From the NCBI GenBank assembly GCA_002344215.1, contig DDSV01000036.1, positions 12,012 to 76,011 on the forward strand: a DNA stretch of 64,000 nucleotides, read 5' to 3'. The stretch is from Akkermansiaceae bacterium UBA2381. GTDB lineage: Bacteria > Verrucomicrobiota > Verrucomicrobiia > Verrucomicrobiales > DEV007. Shown here piece by piece: positions 42,451 to 51,456 of the stretch (position 1 is its first letter; the number at the start of each line of letters is the position of its first letter). The notes under the pieces were generated by a model, which saw nothing but the letters and a program-made list of their open reading frames with translations, had not been told where the DNA came from and did no database searches. Made by a program: the position numbers and the translations under genes.

Positions 42451-43224
42451 CCTGCGATCTATGCTGACTACGTGAAGAATGGAGGAGGACTTGCCTTCTT
42501 CCTTGGGGATCGCTGGGACCGCGCCGCCTACCTCCGACTGTCCGGGGCCGGTATTTTCCCTGCGAATATTTCTCGCGTTGGTGGAAAAGACTCACAGCCC
42601 CTCGGTGAGTGGGACTCTCGACATCCGGTATTTTCTCCGTTTGATGAAGATGCACTTCTCGGCACCGAGTGGGCCGAGCGTATCGAAATTCAACCTTCAG
42701 AAGGGTGGAATCCCATCGCAAGTATCGAGACCGGGACGACAATAATTGCGGCGAAAGAAAAGATCATCGTTTGTGCTCATTCGATGAACAGGAACTGGAG
42801 CGACTTTCCAACGCATCCCGTTTTTGTTCCCTTTGTTAAAGGTTTCTTCGGTTTTCTTGGGGATGTGAATGAACCACTGCAGTCTGTCCACAACGTCTAT
42901 CCGGGGGTGGATGAGAAGCGTGAACCGGGGTGGTATTCTACTGGAGAGGAGAATATGGATATTGTCGTTCCCGCACCGGAAGAGTCGTTTCTTGAATCGG
43001 AACTGTTGGAGAGAGTTAGAGTAACCTTTGGCCTCACTGAGCTCTCGGTGAAAGCGAAAACGCGGCCATCGTTTGTAGACACGGCCAAGGGCCTTTCGGG
43101 GAACGTCGAACTCTGGCCATGGATTGCAATGTCGCTCGTCATCTGGCTCATGATCGAAGGTCTCATTGCCACCGACCGGACCATCCCAACGCGAGTGGGG
43201 AAAACGTCAAACGTGCCGAGCTAG
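42451..43224 (+). pseudogene. C-terminal fragment of a BatA-like VWA/glutamine-amidotransferase-type membrane protein
   Basis: The frame begins inside a hairpin repeat and then shows a typical C-terminal half: YVKNGGGLAFFLGDRW, HPVFSPFDED, IIVCAHSMNRNWSDFPTHPV, FVPFVKGFFGFLG, REPGWYSTGEEN, and a last membrane helix NVELWPWIAMSLVIWLMIEGL. Full-length relatives carry a BatA N-terminal membrane region and a VWA domain before this. Here at least the first half is gone. It is probably inactive. Genes of this type normally belong to MoxR-BatA membrane clusters. Confidence 0.6.
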
Positions 43225-43265
43225 ATATTGCGTTACGGTTTGCGGTAGGAGCAATGAACTGATTC

Positions 43266-44609
43266 TCATCCATTGACCTGGTGGCCCGGGGCTCTCTTAC
43301 TCTTATCCCTCGCGATCTCCCCCGCATTCTCCGGCGTGATCGCCCAGAAACCTGCCGCCACTTCCTTCGTCACTGGAAGCCGGTAGTGCGCAAAGATCAG
43401 GGCGGTATTCGTGTGGCCGAGGTGCAGGGCGAGTGCAGCGGCGTTTTCGTGATGGGCAAGGTGGTAGGTGGCGTACGAATGGCGGAGGGCATTGTCGGGC
43501 CACTCCCGGAGAAGCGGCACCTTGTCCGCAGCCATCGCGTCGCCACTCTCTCGCAGCTTTTTTGCCTTGGCCTTGTTTTTTAGAATCTCGCCGGCTGTCC
43601 CATACCCCGCCGCTCGATGGGCGGCCTCCATGAGCTTGCGGCCCCGCTGATGGCTGGGCGGCCAGACACTACCAGTTTGTCGCGGACTCTTTCTCAGCCA
43701 CGCCGCAAGGTTTTCGGAAATGGGCACAAGACGGCTCCTGGCACTCTTGGCCTTGGTTGCCTTCACCTGGATGTTGCCGAACTTGAGATGGATCTCCGAC
43801 CAATCAAGCCGCTCAATCTCGGATCTCCGCAGCCCTGCAAATAGACCCAAGGCGATTGCCGAACGAATCTCGGGGTCGGCACCTACGAGCAGTGCCGCCG
43901 CCTCGACCGGTGTGAGGATTCCGACCTCAGTCTCGACGACCTTGGACTGGCGAATCTTTTCAGCTGGATTATCGACAAGGTGCCCGTCCCGTTTGGCGTC
44001 ATTGAACGTGAGGACAAGAATGCGTCGGAAGGAGTTGAACGAGGCGGCCGAAAGTTTGAGATCATGCAGCCATTTATCGATTTCCTGCCTTGTCACGGTG
44101 GCGACCGAGCGATCTCCAAAGGTTCCGCAAAAGCGCTTGAGCTTGCTCCTCAGATCCTGGGTGTGTCGTTCCGACAGTCCGGCGCGAATCCTTGAGGCGA
44201 CCACCAAGTCAGCCAGTTGCCGAACGGTGCACGAGCTTTTGGCTTGCTGGTAATAATCGATCGCCAAGCTCACCGCGTCTCGCAAGTTCACCCCGAGATC
44301 AAGGAGAGCGGCACGGGTTTCGACAACAACTGAGCGTTCAAAGGCGGTGATTCCCGAATCCGTGCCATGAGCGAGGGCTTCATTCTCCCTCGTTTCGGCC
44401 CACTCCTCGGCGCTGGTCCGGGTCTTGAAGTATTTCGAAACTCGTTTGCCATTCTCCACGAATGAGCAACGCCAGTTGTAGCGCGGGTGCGTCCTGACCT
44501 TTTTGCCCTGGGCGTCGGTCGTTTCCAGTTTGTGAAGAGAGACCTTGTTGCCCAGACGTGCCCCGACATGCTGCGGCGGAACCGATGATTCGTCCAAATC
44601 CATTCCCAA
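43266..44609 (-). CDS. Tyrosine recombinase / integrase
   Basis: A 447-residue phage-type integrase. It has an N-terminal arm and core-binding region (SCTVRQLADLVVASRIRAGLS) and a C-terminal catalytic domain with GLRRSEIERLDW (first Arg), NALRHSYATYHL (second Arg), LGHTNTALIFAHY and the nucleophilic Tyr in HYRLPV. The residue three before the second Arg, usually His, is Asn here. The gene starts 103 bases from the 3' end of a tRNA-Arg, the normal position of an island integrase. The opposite att end was not found. Confidence 0.9.
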   Translation of the reverse strand: MGMDLDESSVPPQHVGARLGNKVSLHKLETTDAQGKKVRTHPRYNWRCSFVENGKRVSKYFKTRTSAEEWAETRENEALAHGTDSGITAFERSVVVETRAALLDLGVNLRDAVSLAIDYYQQAKSSCTVRQLADLVVASRIRAGLSERHTQDLRSKLKRFCGTFGDRSVATVTRQEIDKWLHDLKLSAASFNSFRRILVLTFNDAKRDGHLVDNPAEKIRQSKVVETEVGILTPVEAAALLVGADPEIRSAIALGLFAGLRRSEIERLDWSEIHLKFGNIQVKATKAKSARSRLVPISENLAAWLRKSPRQTGSVWPPSHQRGRKLMEAAHRAAGYGTAGEILKNKAKAKKLRESGDAMAADKVPLLREWPDNALRHSYATYHLAHHENAAALALHLGHTNTALIFAHYRLPVTKEVAAGFWAITPENAGEIARDKSKRAPGHQVNG

Positions 44610-44712
44610 ACGAACCTAGAATCCGCGAGGTTTCAAGTTGGAATCGTTACATAGTTTGTACACCACCCCGACCCAATCCTCCTGAATCTACGTAACTGAT
44701 TGAAAATCAACG

Positions 44713-44786
44713 CACGCCCTACTGGACTCGAACCAGTGACCTACGGATTAGAAATCCGTTGCTCTATCCAGCTGAGCTAAGGGCGC
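44713..44786 (-). tRNA. tRNA-Arg (anticodon UCU)
   Basis: On the minus strand a full cloverleaf of 74 bases is visible. The acceptor GCGCCCT pairs with AGGGCGT (one G-T pair), the D arm is GCTC/GAGC, and the anticodon stem ACGGA/TCCGT carries the loop TTTCTAA (anticodon TCT). The T arm is ACTGG-TTCGAGT-CCAGT. CCA is not encoded. It is the probable attachment site of the neighbouring integrase. Confidence 0.93.
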
Positions 44787-44836
44787 GTATAAACCGGAGG
44801 AAGAGTATCGCTGATTTGGCCGATTCCGCAACTCTC

Positions 44837-47800
44837 CTACACCTTCTGCAGTTGTCTTTTCAGGCTGGTCCTCAGCATGAAGAAGGCAACCACCACGAAC
44901 ATGATTAATGCCGTCAGATTGAGATTGATCGTCGGAATGGTGAAGGAAATGAGAGGTTTTTCACTCTTTTTGGGAAAACGGTACTGCCGTTCCGCACCAA
45001 AAAAGACGTTCGGTGGATTGTCTTCTCTCCGGTAATCCTGGCGCTCCACTTCCGCCCGGTTGAAGAGGTCCTGCACTTTCCCGTTCAGATAGAGTTCGCT
45101 CACGGTATAGCTCTTCTTGTCCGTGACCTCGGCATTGTAAAATGGCTCCGGATCGAAGGTGCCGGCGTCGAGTGATTTTCTGATTTGTTTCAATTGTCGG
45201 CTCACATCCGAGGGGGAATCGCCTTTGATTCCGTGAATCACGGCGAGGGCCTGCTTGAACTGATACAGCCGCTCCTCCTGCTCCTGGGTCAATTCCTGAT
45301 CCAGAGGGATCTTGCTGAAGCTCTGGATCTCATTCTCGATGTAATTGGTGAGGGTGCTCGCCGGATTGTGCTCGGCATGCGAGATGATGACCGCTTCGTA
45401 GCTCCATCGCAGCGGCATGAGCTGGCAGATCCCGGGAACCTTGAGTCGGCTGGCCTCCTCCTTCTCCTCATCCGAAACAAACCACTGCCGGATGTTCTGA
45501 ATGATGTCGAAGCTGCGGTTCATCTCGTCGTATTTGATGAGCGCCCCGCCGAGAATGATGTTCGGAATGAGTATGAGGGGGATGATGTTGATCGCGGTTT
45601 TCGGACTGTTGACGATACTCGAGATGAAAAGTCCGGCGGCGATCCCGACAAAGGAGGTGAGGAACATCCAGAGGAGGTTGTGAAGGAACATATCCCGGAT
45701 CCCGAGGATGGCGTTACCGATGAGGAGATAGATGATGCTCTGGATCAGGGCAAAGAATCCGAGCGAGAGATATTTCCCGATGATGTACCCCCCCACCCGG
45801 AAGCCGTGGTGGCGCTCCCTCTGGAGGAGATGGCGGTCGCGGATGATCTCTTCAGCCGAGTTGGTCATGCCAAGGAAGAGGGCGGTGACCAGTCCGAGGA
45901 AGAGGTAGGTGGGGATGTGAAACGCGTTGGAAAAATTGTAGTCTCCGTCCTCCGAGTAGCGCATCACCAGAGCGATGAGGATGGCGAGAGCGGGGGCTTC
46001 AAGAAGGGTGGTGGCGAGGTTGGCGCGGTTTCTCAGCTTGCTGAGAAAGGCGCGCTTGAACTGATTGGAGAACCGGACCCAGTCATGTCGCAATCTCCTC
46101 GCCGGTGCCTGAGGTGTTTTCTGGAGTGAGGCCGTCTGGGAGGTGTCGGATTCGATCTCCCGCAGATTGACCTCTTCGAGAAGACGATAAGTTTGAAAAC
46201 GGTCGGACCAGAAAGCGGAGTTGAACCGACGGGCCGGAATGAGATTTCCCCTGACATCCCGCTCAAAAATAATGTCCCCGCCGAGATCACGCAGGGGTGT
46301 CTCAAGGACATCGAAGATGAAGTCGGGAGTGAGATTCAGGCTTCCGCTGTCCCCCTCGCAGGCGGGTGCGGCGGTCGTGTAGATTCCCTCCTGCTTCCGC
46401 GCTTCGTGAAAGTATTCGAGGATCTGCGCGGGGGTGCCGAAAAAGGCGAGCTTGCCTCCGTTGTCGAGAAGGATGGCCTTGTCGAACATGTGGAAGAGAC
46501 GGCTGCTCGGCTGATGGATCGAAACAAGAGTGATCTTGTTGTGGGTGAGGCCGCGAATCATTTCGAGAACATGCTCCGAGTCTTTCGATGACAATCCGGA
46601 AGTCGGTTCATCGAAGAGGTAGATGTCGGCGATACCGATCATGTCCATGCCCGCGTTGAGGCGTCTGCGCTGGCCGCCGCTGAGGCTCTTGGTTTCCTGG
46701 TCTCCGGCGAGCCGGTGACGGATTTCGTTGAGCCCGAGTTCGATCAGTTTGGAATCGACCCGCCGTCGGCGTTCCTGAACGGGAAAATGGGGCGCCCGCA
46801 TTGCTGCCGCCGTGTCGAGATTCTCCTCGACGGTGAGGAGGGGATCAAATGTCTCCTCCTGGGGAATGATGGCGATATACGACTTCAGGTTGTCGTGTTC
46901 AGCGTAGAGATCGACGCCGTTGAGATCTATCCTTCCACTGCGGGGCTTCAGTTGTCCACCGAGCGCCTTGAGCAGGGTGCTCTTGCCGCATCCGCTGGGT
47001 CCCATGACACAGACCATTTCCCCCCGCTGGATGGAAAAAGTGACTCCGTCTAGCGCGGGGATCTTCCGGTCATAAGAGTGGGCGACATCCCGCACTTTCA
47101 GGGTGCTGATGACATTGCGCTCCTCCTCGATGATTCCTTCGGAGAAATGGCAGCGGAGATACTGATCGCTGCTTAGGGAGATGACGCTGCCGTCCTTCAG
47201 CGGAGCCTGTCCTCCGCGCACGATTTCCCCCTCCACGGACACGGGGCGTTCTGCCTCAAGAATTTCGAGGAGACCGGTTTTCGAGGTGTTGTCGCAGCGA
47301 ATCCGGAGGAGAATTTTTCCGGCGGTCCCCGGTGAGAGAAGAATGTCGCCCGGAGAAAGCTGATCCGGATCGTTGGAAACGAGATAAACGGTACGGTTGG
47401 GAGGCAGGCTGAAGCGTCCTCCCAGCTCACGGGCTTTCCTCCTGAGATCGTCAAAGGAGATCTCGGTATGGTCGGGGAAGTCGAGTCTTTCCCTCGAAGT
47501 CACCTCGAACTGATCGCCTTTCTTGAGAACCCGTTTCCCGATGACGGCCTCGGTCTGGTTGAGGACCTCAACGAGAATCTTCAAGCCAAAGGAAATGCGC
47601 AGGTAGCTCTGCTTCGTGCGCACCTTCTCGATGAAGTGATTCCGGTTGTTGTCCTGGGCGAGGTAAAGCTGAACCGAGGAGAGATTCTTCTTCGTGTTGA
47701 AATAGAAAACGAGGTCTTCAAAGGCGAGGACTTCCTCCCCGATGATAAGTCTCTGGCCTTCGTAAACACGGCAGAACTCTCCGGCGTTGACCTGGCGGCC

Positions 47801-48535
47801 CCGGGCGAGGATGGGACCCGGGCCGAGATTTTTGATGAGGAGCAGGCTTTGAAAGCGGAAGGCGACGACGGAGTGTTCATCGTCCGAAGTCGGGATGGTC
47901 ACGTCGGCAGGTTCAACCGTGGAGAGAATGAGAGACTCGAGCCGGTGACTTTCCCCGTCGGCGGTTCGACCTTCGCTGCTGAGGGCTTCCGCTCTCGAGA
48001 GCTGGGAGAGTTCGCTCGTGTTCAGCTGGTAGACGATATTAATGGCCTCGGAGGCAACCCCGAGCGTCGTCATGAACTGGTAGAAAGTGATCAGGTTCTC
48101 TTTCGGGAGCCCGGCGCGACTGATGAGCACGTAGAGCTGCACCCCGAGGAGCACTTTGTCTTCGAGGGGGAGGGTTCCCGAAAGATCCGAGGCGATCGCC
48201 TCGAGATCCTGACGGCGGCGGAGGGACTTAATGAAGAGCTGCTTCAGCTCGGCGTAAACCGTCTCCGGAAAGTCGTAGCGGAGGAAACCCAGGATGGAGT
48301 CGATTTCCGCCTCGATGACCCGACCGTCGAGTTTGGTGAACCCGGCGAACACCTCGATCAGCATCGGCAGCATCGACGTTTCCGTTCGAGGAGTCTCGCT
48401 CTTGAAGAGAGTTCTCTGAACCCGGTTCCAAAGCCGGCTGCGGCTGCGGAGGAGCCCGGAATCCGGGCGGGATTTTTTCCCGGTCGGCCCGAGATCACCC
48501 AGCGGGTCCCGCACGTTGGTGGAAGGTTTTGCCAT
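44837..48535 (-). CDS. ABCG-type ABC transporter with TerB-like and FHA-like regions
   Basis: A 1232-residue half transporter. Residues about 50-170 form a TerB-like helical domain (FAGFTKLDGRVIEAEIDSI). About 200-470 are beta-rich FHA-like or propeptide-like segments. About 480-720 is the ABC ATPase: Walker A MGPSGCGKSTL, signature LSGGQRRR, Walker B IYLFDEPTSGL, and SIHQPS switch. From about 860 there are six membrane helices of ABC2 type. This resembles large ABCG proteins with regulatory N-termini. The substrate is not known. Divergent from a C39-like membrane protein. Confidence 0.88.
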   Translation of the reverse strand: MAKPSTNVRDPLGDLGPTGKKSRPDSGLLRSRSRLWNRVQRTLFKSETPRTETSMLPMLIEVFAGFTKLDGRVIEAEIDSILGFLRYDFPETVYAELKQLFIKSLRRRQDLEAIASDLSGTLPLEDKVLLGVQLYVLISRAGLPKENLITFYQFMTTLGVASEAINIVYQLNTSELSQLSRAEALSSEGRTADGESHRLESLILSTVEPADVTIPTSDDEHSVVAFRFQSLLLIKNLGPGPILARGRQVNAGEFCRVYEGQRLIIGEEVLAFEDLVFYFNTKKNLSSVQLYLAQDNNRNHFIEKVRTKQSYLRISFGLKILVEVLNQTEAVIGKRVLKKGDQFEVTSRERLDFPDHTEISFDDLRRKARELGGRFSLPPNRTVYLVSNDPDQLSPGDILLSPGTAGKILLRIRCDNTSKTGLLEILEAERPVSVEGEIVRGGQAPLKDGSVISLSSDQYLRCHFSEGIIEEERNVISTLKVRDVAHSYDRKIPALDGVTFSIQRGEMVCVMGPSGCGKSTLLKALGGQLKPRSGRIDLNGVDLYAEHDNLKSYIAIIPQEETFDPLLTVEENLDTAAAMRAPHFPVQERRRRVDSKLIELGLNEIRHRLAGDQETKSLSGGQRRRLNAGMDMIGIADIYLFDEPTSGLSSKDSEHVLEMIRGLTHNKITLVSIHQPSSRLFHMFDKAILLDNGGKLAFFGTPAQILEYFHEARKQEGIYTTAAPACEGDSGSLNLTPDFIFDVLETPLRDLGGDIIFERDVRGNLIPARRFNSAFWSDRFQTYRLLEEVNLREIESDTSQTASLQKTPQAPARRLRHDWVRFSNQFKRAFLSKLRNRANLATTLLEAPALAILIALVMRYSEDGDYNFSNAFHIPTYLFLGLVTALFLGMTNSAEEIIRDRHLLQRERHHGFRVGGYIIGKYLSLGFFALIQSIIYLLIGNAILGIRDMFLHNLLWMFLTSFVGIAAGLFISSIVNSPKTAINIIPLILIPNIILGGALIKYDEMNRSFDIIQNIRQWFVSDEEKEEASRLKVPGICQLMPLRWSYEAVIISHAEHNPASTLTNYIENEIQSFSKIPLDQELTQEQEERLYQFKQALAVIHGIKGDSPSDVSRQLKQIRKSLDAGTFDPEPFYNAEVTDKKSYTVSELYLNGKVQDLFNRAEVERQDYRREDNPPNVFFGAERQYRFPKKSEKPLISFTIPTINLNLTALIMFVVVAFFMLRTSLKRQLQKV

Positions 48536-48667
48536 AGTCGCCTTAAGTTACGTCGCGGGAACCTATACCACGGATGGGACGCATTAAAACCGTCGATCGA
48601 AGTGCCCGCTACTCTTCTCCCGGGTTCATCATCCCTGAGGAAAACTAAAGAGAGGTTAAAAATTTGC

Positions 48668-48702
48668 TTTTAATTACTGTTTTTATGGTTATTATATTAA
48701 CA
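48668..48702 (+). promoter_or_regulatory. Candidate promoter of the 342-residue membrane protein
   Basis: TTTTAA (48668-48673) and TATTAT (48690-48695) are spaced 16 bases apart, in an AT-rich stretch ending 8 bases before the ATG. The block includes TTATTATATTAACA, which also occurs near 32814. A promoter this close to the start would give a nearly leaderless mRNA, so the assignment is weak. Confidence 0.25.
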
Positions 48703-48710
48703 ATAACGCC

Positions 48711-49739
48711 ATGGACCCATTTCTTTCACCTGAATTGCCCTCTTCCGCCAAGGTTCTCAGCCTCGTCAGCCTGCATCACGGGCTTCAGGCGGGCAGTCGA
48801 CCCGAAGTGCCGACGAGCCCGGTGATGAAGGGAAATCGGCTTTCCTCCATTTGGCGAACCGGCGGCAGGCTGAATCATTTGCAGGCCAGTCGTCGTCGGG
48901 TCAGGCTTGAGGAGATTCCGGAAAGTGCCTATCCCGTTATCCTTGAACTGTCTCACGGCAGTAACTTCGTCGTTCTGAAAGAAAAGGTATCTGGAAAGGC
49001 GGGGGACTCCTATCTCGTTCAGTTTCCTGACTCAAGGGAGGCAATGGTCGTCGGCGATCGTATTCGTGAGCTCTACGATGGAACCTGCGTGTTTCTCAGC
49101 CGTCGCGAAGGTCTCGATTCGGGTGAAAAGGGATCCGGAGGGCGTCGCGGCGTGATGCGCGGGCTCTTCACCCGGGTGTCCTCCCTCCAGTGGAAGAACG
49201 GACTGGCTTCATCGTTGCTCATCAACGGGATTACTTTCGCCGCCGCCCTGGGAATGATTCTTTCCCACCGCCTTGTCCTTGGACAGACCGATGGGCCTTC
49301 GCTGGTGATTCCGGTGATGAGTGTTCTCCTCGCTGCGGCGGTGACCCTGGGCATCATGAAACTCCGCGGAGCAGTTCGGGGCGGACAGGTTCCGTCGGCT
49401 CTGGTGGATTTGTGTTTTATTCCTCTCTTCGGAGCGGCGGTCTTTTTCATCTCGGGATGGTCGGCTCTTCCCTTCCTTTGGGTGGCTGGCCTTATCTGCG
49501 GCGGGCTTCTTCTCTCCAATCGTCTCGGACGAACCCCCTCTCTTATCCGCAACGCCCGGTCGGCGATTCTCACCCTCACTTTTGCGGGGGCAGCTCTCGG
49601 TGCCTGGTGGCTTGTGGCGGTCGGACTGCTGAATCCCGCGATGATGGCCGGGATGATTGTGACGGGGACCTGCTTCGTGAATCTCTTCATCGAAAGTGAC
49701 GTCCTCATCCAGGAGTATCGTCTCGCCGCCTTTGCCTGA
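48711..49739 (+). CDS. Membrane protein with degenerate C39-like peptidase domain
   Basis: A 342-residue protein. Residues about 1-135 look like the C39-like (CLD) domain of type I secretion transporters, which lacks the catalytic Cys and binds substrate: IPESAYPVILELSHGSNFVVL, then SYLVQFPDSREAMVVGDRI and YDGTCVFLSRR. Five to six membrane helices follow (about 165-330), without an ATPase domain. It faces the large ABC transporter gene across 175 bp and may be its substrate-binding membrane partner. Confidence 0.65.
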   Translation: MDPFLSPELPSSAKVLSLVSLHHGLQAGSRPEVPTSPVMKGNRLSSIWRTGGRLNHLQASRRRVRLEEIPESAYPVILELSHGSNFVVLKEKVSGKAGDSYLVQFPDSREAMVVGDRIRELYDGTCVFLSRREGLDSGEKGSGGRRGVMRGLFTRVSSLQWKNGLASSLLINGITFAAALGMILSHRLVLGQTDGPSLVIPVMSVLLAAAVTLGIMKLRGAVRGGQVPSALVDLCFIPLFGAAVFFISGWSALPFLWVAGLICGGLLLSNRLGRTPSLIRNARSAILTLTFAGAALGAWWLVAVGLLNPAMMAGMIVTGTCFVNLFIESDVLIQEYRLAAFA

Positions 49740-49788
49740 GACAAGGTTTTACTGGCAGCGTTGAGGCGCTCGCGCTAGGCTGCGCCCG

Positions 49789-50874
49789 ATGGAATTGATT
49801 TCGATTCGGGAGTTAAAACAGCAGTCCGGGCCGGTTCCTCTCCCGGCCACGCTGCATGTGCAACTCGAGCGAATTCTCGAGAAGATCACAAAAACGGGAA
49901 ATCCGTTTTACGAACTCACCTTTGCGGATGCCGAGGAGACTCTGGTCCTGAGAGTCTGGAATAACTCCCCCATGTTCCCGGCCTGTGCCCGGCTTGAGGC
50001 AGGGAGTTTTTTTGAGGTCGCGGGGGAGTTCGGGCTTGGCAATGACGGACGTTCCATTGACGGGAAGAACTGGACTGTCCGAACCCTGAGTGAGGAGGAA
50101 ACCGCCACCGTTCTCGGAGGTTCTCCGGAGTTGCGCGAAAAACAACGGCTCGATTATGACTACATCGAAACGGCGACAGCGGCTCTGTCCGATCCCAGAC
50201 TGCGGCATCTTTGCCTGAGATTTCTTGAGTGCCACGGGAGCCGGCTTCAGAGAACAGGAGCTGCTCGCGACTATCACCATGCCCGACGGGGAGGTCTCGT
50301 CGAACACGTCGCCCAGATGATGCGGTCCGCGAACGCGATCTGTGATGCCTACCCCTTCCTCAACCGCGACCTGCTCGTGGCCGGAGTGCTCTTCCACGAC
50401 GTGGGAAAACTCTGGGAAAATGCCTATGCGGAAAATGGATTCTCGATGGCCTACACCGAGGTCAGCGAATTGATTGGACACATTCCTCTTGGCATGGAGA
50501 TCGTGAACAAACTCTGGAAGGAATTGCATGAAGATGAGGAACTAACGGCATCGTGGCGTGAGCTTGTTCCGGCGCCTGACAGGGTTCGTCTTCATCTCCT
50601 CCACCTCATTGCTTCGCATCATGGTGAGATGCAGTTCGGCTCTCCGGTGGTTCCCAAGACCCCCGAAGCGCAGGCCCTCCATTACATCGACAATCTCGAT
50701 GCGAAGATGGAGATGTTTGAGCGGGGCTATGAGATTGCCACTGAACTGGGCCGACACGTCTTCGACCGGGTGCGTCCGCTCCCCGGAAGGCTCGTCGAGC
50801 CACTTCCAACATTTGTCCCGAGGGAAGCGAAGGACGAAGTGATTGATGGAACGGAGCCGGCAGATCCCTTTTAA
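49789..50874 (+). CDS. YhaM-type HD domain phosphohydrolase / 3'-5' exoribonuclease
   Basis: A 361-residue protein. An N-terminal OB fold (about 1-105, with FYELTFADAEETLVLRVWNN) precedes an HD domain: YHHARRGGLVEHV, LLVAGVLFHDVGKLWE, ELIGHIPLGMEIV, HLIASHHGEMQFGSP and YIDNLDAKMEMF. This is the architecture and order of YhaM, a manganese-dependent 3'-5' exoribonuclease. Length is slightly greater than YhaM. It overlaps the convergent ACT gene by 4 bases. Confidence 0.85.
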   Translation: MELISIRELKQQSGPVPLPATLHVQLERILEKITKTGNPFYELTFADAEETLVLRVWNNSPMFPACARLEAGSFFEVAGEFGLGNDGRSIDGKNWTVRTLSEEETATVLGGSPELREKQRLDYDYIETATAALSDPRLRHLCLRFLECHGSRLQRTGAARDYHHARRGGLVEHVAQMMRSANAICDAYPFLNRDLLVAGVLFHDVGKLWENAYAENGFSMAYTEVSELIGHIPLGMEIVNKLWKELHEDEELTASWRELVPAPDRVRLHLLHLIASHHGEMQFGSPVVPKTPEAQALHYIDNLDAKMEMFERGYEIATELGRHVFDRVRPLPGRLVEPLPTFVPREAKDEVIDGTEPADPF

Positions 50875-51395
50875 GGAGCCGTCGGTTTCAGTTCCACCAT
50901 CAGATCGAGAGCGATGGCCTCGACCGCTTCCCGGAGTTTGTCACCGTCCAGTTCCGGAGGACAGATCAGTTTCGCATTGGTTTTAAAGAGGCGTTCCCCC
51001 GACCAGGGCGCCCCGCTGCAATCGGTTGCCAGTTCGATGACATTAACGCCGAGTCCAGCGAGGGTGTGGGAAATGGCGCTGACAATTCCCTGTCTATCCT
51101 GACCGACCACCTCGAGGGCATAATACTGACCGTTGTCGTTGGCGGGCTCCAACTTGCCCGCCCGGTGGATGCGGGTGTGCAGTCCTGACTCATCGAGAAC
51201 ACGGAGCGCTTCACTCAATCCGGGAAGCGCGTCCTCGTCGATCACCACCTGGACCATGCCCGAAAACTGTCCGGAGAGTCGTAGCATCCGGCTGCCCTCC
51301 CAGTTCCCTGACGCAGCCACTATGACGGCGGAGAGTTCTTCGATCAATCCGGGGCGATCCGGACCAATAACACTGACGATGATGGAGGTCTGCAT
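50871..51395 (-). CDS. Tandem ACT domain protein (GcvR-like)
   Basis: A 174-residue protein with two ACT domains: IIVSVIGPDRPGLIEELSAVI at the N-terminus and ALEVVGQDRQGIVSAISHTL from about residue 90. This is the layout of GcvR, the glycine-cleavage regulator, and related amino-acid sensors. Start set at MQTSIIVSV; a longer frame upstream is Arg/Pro/Ser-rich and not credible. No gcv genes are in the window, so the physiological target is unknown. Confidence 0.85.
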   Translation of the reverse strand: MQTSIIVSVIGPDRPGLIEELSAVIVAASGNWEGSRMLRLSGQFSGMVQVVIDEDALPGLSEALRVLDESGLHTRIHRAGKLEPANDNGQYYALEVVGQDRQGIVSAISHTLAGLGVNVIELATDCSGAPWSGERLFKTNAKLICPPELDGDKLREAVEAIALDLMVELKPTAP

Positions 51396-51456
51396 GGCTA
51401 ACCCGAACTGTATCTGAAATCCGGCGCCGGGTCCAGTCAGTCGAATGCGCCCCTTA

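Noticed and set aside
43266..44786. Complete prophage
   Set aside because: Only an integrase is present; no capsid, tail, terminase or lysis genes were found.
47468..48673. 401-residue plus-strand frame opposite the ABC transporter
   Set aside because: Antisense of a well-supported gene, with no recognisable motif.
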